Assembly: GCA_030653365.1 (NCBI GenBank) | Contig: JAURZL010000005.1 | Span: 185,469-249,468 of the forward strand | DNA: 64,000 nucleotides | Direction: 5' to 3' | DNA from: Anaerolineaceae bacterium | Lineage (GTDB): Bacteria > Chloroflexota > Anaerolineae > Anaerolineales > Anaerolineaceae | Shown here: piece by piece, positions 58,262 to 64,000 of the stretch | Numbering within the stretch: position 1 is the stretch's first letter | Layout: each line of letters starts with the position of its first letter | Made by a program: the position numbers and the translations under genes | The notes under the pieces: generated by a model | What the model was told of the DNA's origin: nothing | The model's database searches: none | Seen by the model: only the letters and a program-made list of their open reading frames with translations

Positions 58262-59860
58262 TTATTCAACTGTAATTTCAACGAGCTTTGTTTCCGGATC
58301 GTACACAAATGTAACTGTGCTGTCCGCAGTCAGACTGAGGGCGTAGTTTGGTCCGTCTTGAACGCCATCGGAACCATAATTCACCTTCCAGTCGCCGTCT
58401 AAGGCAACTTTGAATTCATATTCACCTGCGGGGATGGCGGCGGTGAGTGTAAAGAGTCCATCATCACCTTCGACCATGGCAGTAGCGGGACAGGCAGGAT
58501 CCCAGGCAGCACCACAACCAGCTTTGTCCTGATAGCTACCAGGCAGGTTGACCATGCCAACCAGGGCACCCTGGATTAATGCACGAACCTGTTCGGCAGC
58601 ATCAATCATGGATTCTTCAGCTGTTAATTGTCCGGTGAGTGCCAGCGTGATACCATTATTCCAGGCACTCCATACAGAGCCCATTTCGGGAATATTCGGC
58701 ATTGGAATAGCATTTGCACCAGCCAAACCCATAGCTTTCAAATCAGGATCTGCTGTGGTATCTAATACTGACGTGTAAGCCGAGGGGCGTAAACCGGTTT
58801 CATACAGTAACTGCATCGTTTCTTCTGTGGCAACAAACTCGGTGAGGAAAGCCTGCGCGAGTAATGTATTTTCACTGAAAGCATTAATCATGAAGCCCTG
58901 AACACCAAGGAAGGGAGCACCTTCACTGGGGAAGGCGGTCACTGCATACGGAACACCTGAGGCGCGGATACGATCCAAAGCCCATGGGCCAGCCATTAAG
59001 AATGGGATCTGACCGGTCTCAAACAAAGAGTGAGCTGTTTCGTAATCGGTTGTGTTGGGCATAAGGCCTTCATCTACAACAGATGTCATCCAGGAAACTG
59101 CTTCAACCATGCCTTCACCATCCAGACCAACATCAGCAGCATTCCAGGCACCATTTGCATCGACACCGAAGACATAGCCACCAAAGGATGTTTGCATTGG
59201 CAAGGCGTTATATCCCGGGTCTCCACCAATAGCGATTGCGTATTGGACGGTACCTGCATCCTGAAGAGTTCGTCCAATTTCAAGCATTTCTTCCCAGGTT
59301 GTGGGGGGAGTGTCTACCAATTCAGTATTGTAGAAGAAACCAAGATTCTCGGTTGCGTATGGCACACCGTATAGGTTTCCATCGATATAGGTGAAAGCAT
59401 CCAGGGCGGAACCCACGAATTCACCTTCTTTATCACCCAAATCGATAGGTGCGACTAAACCACTATCGACAAGAGCGCCGAGCCAGTCGTGCACACCGAT
59501 GAAAATGTCAGGACCTTCTCCAGCAGGGATGGCGATGATCGCCTGGGAGCGGATATCCTGAACAACACCAAGATCTTCGACCACGAGTTCTACGTTGTAT
59601 TCAGCAAGGAACTCATCCGCAAGATCCAAAAGAATGGGTGTACGCGTGTCATCAGCCCAGATTTTCAATGTAGCTGATGGTTCCACAACGGCGGGTGGAC
59701 TTGTTGGTTCTACTGGGGCAGTGGTAGGTGCTACCACAGCAGTAGTTGGTTCCACTACGGGAGCCGCAGGTACTTCGGTAGCTGCTGGGGTACCACATGC
59801 ACTGAGTGCAAGTGAAAGAACCAGAACAGACACCATAATCATAAGTAACTTTTTCTTCAT
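58262..59860 (-). CDS. Maltooligosaccharide/galactooligosaccharide-binding lipoprotein with C-terminal pullulanase X25-type domain
   Basis: Lipobox LSACGTPAA; SBP fold (PDIFIGVHDWLGALVDSGLVAPIDL); C-terminal AGCGAAWDPACPATAMVEGDDGLFTLTAAIPAGEYEFKVALDGDWKVNYGSDGVQDGPNYALSLTADSTVTFVYDPETKLVEI resembles the X25 module of pullulanases. Confidence 0.9.
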   Translation of the reverse strand: MKKKLLMIMVSVLVLSLALSACGTPAATEVPAAPVVEPTTAVVAPTTAPVEPTSPPAVVEPSATLKIWADDTRTPILLDLADEFLAEYNVELVVEDLGVVQDIRSQAIIAIPAGEGPDIFIGVHDWLGALVDSGLVAPIDLGDKEGEFVGSALDAFTYIDGNLYGVPYATENLGFFYNTELVDTPPTTWEEMLEIGRTLQDAGTVQYAIAIGGDPGYNALPMQTSFGGYVFGVDANGAWNAADVGLDGEGMVEAVSWMTSVVDEGLMPNTTDYETAHSLFETGQIPFLMAGPWALDRIRASGVPYAVTAFPSEGAPFLGVQGFMINAFSENTLLAQAFLTEFVATEETMQLLYETGLRPSAYTSVLDTTADPDLKAMGLAGANAIPMPNIPEMGSVWSAWNNGITLALTGQLTAEESMIDAAEQVRALIQGALVGMVNLPGSYQDKAGCGAAWDPACPATAMVEGDDGLFTLTAAIPAGEYEFKVALDGDWKVNYGSDGVQDGPNYALSLTADSTVTFVYDPETKLVEITVE

Positions 59861-59988
59861 TTTTATCCTCCAAACACTTGATAATCATTTATCACGTCCG
59901 AAACAATCGGCGTGTTCACAACTTAATTATAGACCATTCCTGTTGATTAAGGAAAATTGTGTAAAACATGAGATATAATCAACTCGTG

Positions 59989-60017
59989 TTGACATAACGT
60001 GTAATTAAGATTATACT
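59989..60017 (+). promoter_or_regulatory. Sigma70-type promoter for GH2 gene
   Basis: TTGACA (59989-59994) - 17 nt - TATACT (60012-60017). Confidence 0.75.
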
Positions 60018-60037
60018 TTTTTTAGACGTATTGTCAA
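60010..60037 (-). promoter_or_regulatory. Sigma70-type promoter for binding-protein/ABC/GH53 operon
   Basis: On minus strand TTGACA (60037-60032) - 16 nt - TATAAT (60015-60010); -10 overlaps that of the plus-strand promoter. Confidence 0.7.
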
Positions 60038-60065
60038 GTACGTTTCATCACCCATAATCCTTAAA

Positions 60066-62261
60066 ATGAGAAAAGATTATCTACCAATGAGAAAACAAAC
60101 TCTTTTCAATAATGATTGGTTATTTACAGATAAAAAATTGGATCTTGACGCTTCAGACCGAGAATTTTCTGCCATTAATCTTCCGCATAGCAATAAATAT
60201 TTCAATCATCACAATATTGATAATTCAGATTATCAATTTATCTCATCATATCGAAAGAATTTTGATCTTCAAAAGCCAACGGATGGTTCTCTCGTTTTTC
60301 TTGAATTCGATGGGGTAATGATGGCTTGCGAGGTGTACTTAAATGGGATTCTGGTAGGCAGTCATCTGGGTGGATTTATGTCTTTTTCGGTCAACCTGAC
60401 GGAACACCTGAAAGATAGCCAGAACACGTTGATGGTGTATGTCGATTCCCGGGAACGAAAAGATATTCCCCCCTATGGACACTTGGTGGATTATCTGACT
60501 TTTGGGGGTATTTATCGGGATGTTTGGTTGAAAATTGTTCATCCAATTCATATCGAGAATATTTTCGTCAAACCAAAGGATGTTCTGACGAAACCTTTCC
60601 TTGAGAGTATTATTCATCTCAGTCGATATCAAACTGGATTGGTGGTTAATGCTGTCTTATTGGATGAAAAAGACAATCAAGTTAGAGAAATTCACACATC
60701 GGTGCAGGATAAAAAAATAACACTTGTTTTTGATGCTCTGACTATTATCCAGCTATGGGATTTGGATAACCCGCAGCTTTACCGGCTTGATGTTACGCTG
60801 ACATTGGATGAATCTGAGATCGATCGAAGTTCTGCACGATTTGGTTTTCGGGAAGCGGAATTCCGCAAAGATGGAGGGTTTTATCTAAATGGGAACCGCA
60901 TTCAAATATTTGGTCTTAATCGTCATCAGACGTATCCATATATTGGTGCAGCTGCACCAGCACGCCTGCAACAACAGGATGCCGAGATTCTAAAATATGA
61001 ATTAGCCTGCAATGTTGTCAGGACTTCGCATTATCCCCAATCGCCACATTTTTTGAACCGTTGTGATGAAATTGGTTTACTGGTATTTGAAGAAATAGCG
61101 GGTTGGCAGCATATTGGCGATGAGAAATGGCAGAACATTGTTCTGGATGAGCTTCAGGGAATGATAGAGAGGGATCGCAACCATCCTTCCATTATATTGT
61201 GGGGTGTTCGCATCAACGAATCTCCTGATCATGATGAGTTCTATGTACGCACCAATGCATTGGCGCATGCCCTGGATCCGACAAGGCAAACCGGGGGTGC
61301 GCGTTGTTTTTTGGGCAGTTCTTTTCTTGAAGATGTTTACACCTACAATGATTTTTCCAACACAGTCATTGATCCTACCCAACAACCTTATCTCATCACA
61401 GAATTTGCTGGCCACATGTTCCCCACCAAAATCTGGGATGGGGAAGATCGATTGATTGAGCATGCCCTCCTGCATACAAAAATCCACAATTTACAAAAAG
61501 GGAACACAAGAATATCCGGGGCAATCGGTTGGTGTGCATTTGATTATGCAACACACATTGAGTTCGGCTCCGGGGACAGGATTTGTTATCATGGCGTGAT
61601 GGATACATTCCGGTTACCCAAATGGGCAGGATATTTCTATCAAAGTCAAATATCACCATCGAAAAAGGTGGTTCTGCAGGCAGCTACGCATTGGACAATG
61701 GGTGACCGTTCCGGTAGCGGAATTAACCCTCTGACAATTTTCACTAACTGCGATGAAGTTGAAGTGTTAATTGGGGATATTAATGTTGGCAAATTCTGCC
61801 CTGAAAAAACCACCTATCCCAATTTGGCACACCCACCGATCATTATTTATGGTCTAAATGAATATAGTGCCTGGGGTCAAAGAGTATTTTATGATCTTCA
61901 TTTAATTGGTTACATCGATGGTCACCAAGTGGCTGAACAGAGGATTTCGAGTGACAAATTACCTAAAAAACTAGAAATAAAATCCAGTACCGATCAATTA
62001 ATGGCGGATGGGTCTGATATTGCCCGTGTTGCTTTTACTATTACTGATGAATTTGGAAACCCTTTGCCATACGCCAGAAATATCATCACTTTTAAGTTGG
62101 AGGGTGAAGCAGATTTGATTGGTGAAAATCCATTTCCAATGATCGGTGGTCAGGCAGCCATTTATGTTCGAGCACGGCGAAAATCCAGTTTGATTACGAT
62201 AACTGCACAAACACCAGGTTTAAGTGAGGTAAAAGTTTTCCTGAAAATAATGTCCCAATAA
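60066..62261 (+). CDS. GH2-family glycoside hydrolase (beta-galactosidase-like)
   Basis: FNNDWLFTDKKLDLD...INLPHSNKYFNHH; GFREAEFRKDGGFYLNGNRIQIFGLNRHQTYPYIG; NVVRTSHYPQSPHFLNRCDEIGLLVFEEIAGWQHIGD; RDRNHPSIILWGVRINES. Confidence 0.93.
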   Translation: MRKDYLPMRKQTLFNNDWLFTDKKLDLDASDREFSAINLPHSNKYFNHHNIDNSDYQFISSYRKNFDLQKPTDGSLVFLEFDGVMMACEVYLNGILVGSHLGGFMSFSVNLTEHLKDSQNTLMVYVDSRERKDIPPYGHLVDYLTFGGIYRDVWLKIVHPIHIENIFVKPKDVLTKPFLESIIHLSRYQTGLVVNAVLLDEKDNQVREIHTSVQDKKITLVFDALTIIQLWDLDNPQLYRLDVTLTLDESEIDRSSARFGFREAEFRKDGGFYLNGNRIQIFGLNRHQTYPYIGAAAPARLQQQDAEILKYELACNVVRTSHYPQSPHFLNRCDEIGLLVFEEIAGWQHIGDEKWQNIVLDELQGMIERDRNHPSIILWGVRINESPDHDEFYVRTNALAHALDPTRQTGGARCFLGSSFLEDVYTYNDFSNTVIDPTQQPYLITEFAGHMFPTKIWDGEDRLIEHALLHTKIHNLQKGNTRISGAIGWCAFDYATHIEFGSGDRICYHGVMDTFRLPKWAGYFYQSQISPSKKVVLQAATHWTMGDRSGSGINPLTIFTNCDEVEVLIGDINVGKFCPEKTTYPNLAHPPIIIYGLNEYSAWGQRVFYDLHLIGYIDGHQVAEQRISSDKLPKKLEIKSSTDQLMADGSDIARVAFTITDEFGNPLPYARNIITFKLEGEADLIGENPFPMIGGQAAIYVRARRKSSLITITAQTPGLSEVKVFLKIMSQ

Positions 62262-62315
62262 TTGAGTTACCCATCCATTCCTTGTGGTTTTTAACCCGAA
62301 TGTTAAAGAGATAAT

Positions 62316-63380
62316 ATGAACAAAAAATCAAACATTACACAAAAAGAAGTAGCAGAATATGCCGGCGTATCTCGCGGTGTCGTTTCTTATGTCATCAATA
62401 ATGGCCCACGTGATGTTGCTACTGATACACGTGAAAGAGTCTTGAACGCGATCAAAGACCTCGGATACCGGCCGAATAAAAATGCGCAACGTCTCAAATT
62501 AGGTGCCGCGCAAGCCAGTAAATCACTGGGTATTGTGGCCGGTGGGCAGAGCTTCAATGTTCTGGAACGACCTTATTACAATACGATAATGGCCGGCCTT
62601 TTCGAAGAAGCGCATAGATTGAATCATGATGTTCGTTTTTTCAGTTTCTTTGACGCGTTATTGGATCCGATATTCTTCAATCGGAATATTCATGCTGATG
62701 AAATTTCTTCTTTGATTCTGATTCTCCCCGGCATGATCACCGGAAATCCTGAAACTGAAGCGATCCTTGATAAGATCGCCGAACGAATTGATAACGTTGT
62801 TTGTCTGGAAGAACCGATAAAAAATTGGCCAACTGTGTTTTTTGATCGGGCGAAAGCAGCAAAACAAGCCATGGAACATCTCATTCAATTAGGTCATCAG
62901 CGAATCGCTTTTCTTGCCATTCACGATGCAAGGTTAACGGGTTACCGGCAGTCATTGATGGATCATAATTTACCATATGATGAAAATTTGATTCTTACCA
63001 TAAACCCCTCCCAGGTTTTGGCTTCCGCCTATCAATTGACTTTGGATATCACCCACCATCAACCACGCCCTACTGCGATTTTTTGTGCCAATGATGAAAG
63101 CGCGATCAGCGCACTGGCAGCTTTACGAGATCAAGGCATTAAAGTACCGGAAGAGATCGCGGTAGTATCCATAGATAATATTGGATTTTCTGCGATGATC
63201 CGTCCCAGCCTTACAACCATTGATGTACCCAAAAGAAGAATGGCTACCTATGCCATGCAGATAATGATGCTCCAAAAGCAATTTAACAATCAACAAGCTG
63301 CTTCCATTGTGTTGCCCACAGAACTGATTATTAGAGAGTCGTGTGGTGCGAAATTGGTTAATTCGGGTTCCTCCAATTGA
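62316..63380 (+). CDS. LacI-family transcriptional regulator
   Basis: TQKEVAEYAGVSRGVVSYVINNGPRDVATDTRERVLNAIKDLGYRPNKNAQRLK; periplasmic-binding-like effector domain. Confidence 0.95.
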   Translation: MNKKSNITQKEVAEYAGVSRGVVSYVINNGPRDVATDTRERVLNAIKDLGYRPNKNAQRLKLGAAQASKSLGIVAGGQSFNVLERPYYNTIMAGLFEEAHRLNHDVRFFSFFDALLDPIFFNRNIHADEISSLILILPGMITGNPETEAILDKIAERIDNVVCLEEPIKNWPTVFFDRAKAAKQAMEHLIQLGHQRIAFLAIHDARLTGYRQSLMDHNLPYDENLILTINPSQVLASAYQLTLDITHHQPRPTAIFCANDESAISALAALRDQGIKVPEEIAVVSIDNIGFSAMIRPSLTTIDVPKRRMATYAMQIMMLQKQFNNQQAASIVLPTELIIRESCGAKLVNSGSSN

Positions 63381-63428
63381 TCCGAATAATTCCCTATCCA
63401 CTCCAAACCCAAAAGACATAATCTCGGT

Positions 63429-63604
63429 CGATCAGGTACTCAATGATATTTTGTATTAACCTGCTTTAGCTGGTTTCGTTCTTCATAAGCCTGTGGTTCG
63501 TGTACTCGGAACGGGTATCAACCACAGGTGATCTTCATCAATACCATCATCTTAATGGATTGAAATCCATAGTTATGAAGAACCAAATCGGTTCTAGTTG
63601 ATCG
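63429..63604. other. Multi-helix inverted-repeat element, candidate structured RNA
   Basis: Nested helices: CGATCA/TGATCG; hairpin 63458-63475; GTTCTTCATAA (63478-63488)/TTATGAAGAAC (63573-63583); CCTGTGGTT (63490-63498)/AACCACAGG (63520-63528); ATGGAT-TGAA-ATCCAT (63555-63570). Confidence 0.45.
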
Positions 63605-63627
63605 TATAAAACATTATACAAAAACAA

Positions 63628-63642
63628 TATACAACTTGTATA
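63628..63642. promoter_or_regulatory. Candidate operator TATACAACTTGTATA overlapping -35 of fasciclin gene
   Basis: 15-bp palindrome; further half-sites TATACAA at 63615 and TTGTATA at 63668. Confidence 0.5.
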
Positions 63643-63664
63643 AACTTTGTTCATACCTTATACT
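63636..63664 (+). promoter_or_regulatory. Candidate promoter of fasciclin lipoprotein gene
   Basis: TTGTAT - 17 nt - TATACT. Confidence 0.5.
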
Positions 63665-63715
63665 TCTTTGTATAACGAATAAATAACCAATCAAAATCAA
63701 TAGGAGAAAGAAAAA

Positions 63716-64000
63716 ATGAAAGCATTTCGCTTACCAAGTTTAATTATCGTCCTTGCACTCGTGCTTGCCGCCTGTGCACCAGCTGCCCCAGCTGAACCGA
63801 CCGTAGCTCCCATGCCAACCGCCGTGCCCACCGAAGCTCCCACAGAAGTACCCCCACAAACCATCGTCGACATCGCCGCTGGCAACCCTGACTTCTCAAC
63901 CTTAGTCGCTGCCGTCCTGGCTGCTGACCTGGCAGAAGCCCTCAGTGGAGAAGGTCCCTTCACCGTCTTCGCCCCCACCAATGAAGCCTTTGCTAAATTA
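63716..64000 (+). CDS. Fasciclin (FAS1)-domain lipoprotein, N-terminal part (truncated by window)
   Basis: [32 protein letters not shown]...[47 protein letters not shown]; not in the ORF track because it runs off the window; SD taggagaaag. Confidence 0.92.
   Translation, partial: MKAFRLPSLIIVLALVLAACAPAAPAEPTVAPMPTAVPTEAPTEVPPQTIVDIAAGNPDFSTLVAAVLAADLAEALSGEGPFTVFAPTNEAFAKL

Noticed and set aside
63490-63530. tRNA-like sequence (CCTGTGGTTCG...ACCACAGG)
   Set aside because: Does not give a cloverleaf with T-loop GTTCRA and acceptor stem; kept only as part of the structured element.
1-64000. CRISPR arrays, IS elements, prophage or integrase genes
   Set aside because: No regularly spaced repeats, transposase, integrase or phage structural genes seen in the ORF set or sequence.

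Overview
The window looks like a bacterial chromosome segment, probably Chloroflexota/Anaerolineae-like judging by protein style (inference only). No rRNA, tRNA, CRISPR array, phage or IS element was recognised. (1) 1-13.8 kb: sugar ABC transporter with tandem duplicated binding proteins, then a catabolic operon (5'-nucleotidase fused to a cyclodeaminase-like domain, amidohydrolase, FGGY kinase, 2-hydroxyacid dehydrogenase, DhnA/LsrF-type aldolase, SDR, XRE-cupin regulator). (2) 13.8-25.5 kb, minus strand: opine-oxidase/HcnABC-like flavoprotein set, HAD phosphatase, FGGY kinase, aldolase, SDR, TIM-barrel isomerase, DAO, aldehyde:ferredoxin oxidoreductase, Fe-alcohol dehydrogenase. (3) 25.8-34.3 kb, minus strand: a third aldolase + FGGY kinase module with a zinc dehydrogenase, a Pot-type ABC transporter with a fused permease, and a GntR regulator. 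(4) 38.8-53.8 kb: a metallocluster locus resembling orange-protein/NifX-MinD loci (DUF5320, PadR, XRE-cupin-NifX fusion, NifX, two ferredoxin-MinD ATPases, MIP18, CGGC, DUF364, NifU-like, ZIP, radical SAM, CNBD, two CBS proteins, molybdenum hydroxylase, MBL). (5) 53.8-63.4 kb: galactan utilisation locus (GH53, MalEFG-type ABC transporter with an X25-tailed binding protein, GH2, LacI). (6) The start of a fasciclin lipoprotein. The most interesting observations are: two fusion genes that both carry a strong in-frame Shine-Dalgarno plus ATG exactly at the domain junction; a one-component regulator carrying a His-rich NifX-type domain; overlapping back-to-back promoters between the GH2 and ABC operons; a multi-helix structured element at 63.43-63.60 kb; and a hairpin after every one of the four ABC binding-protein genes.
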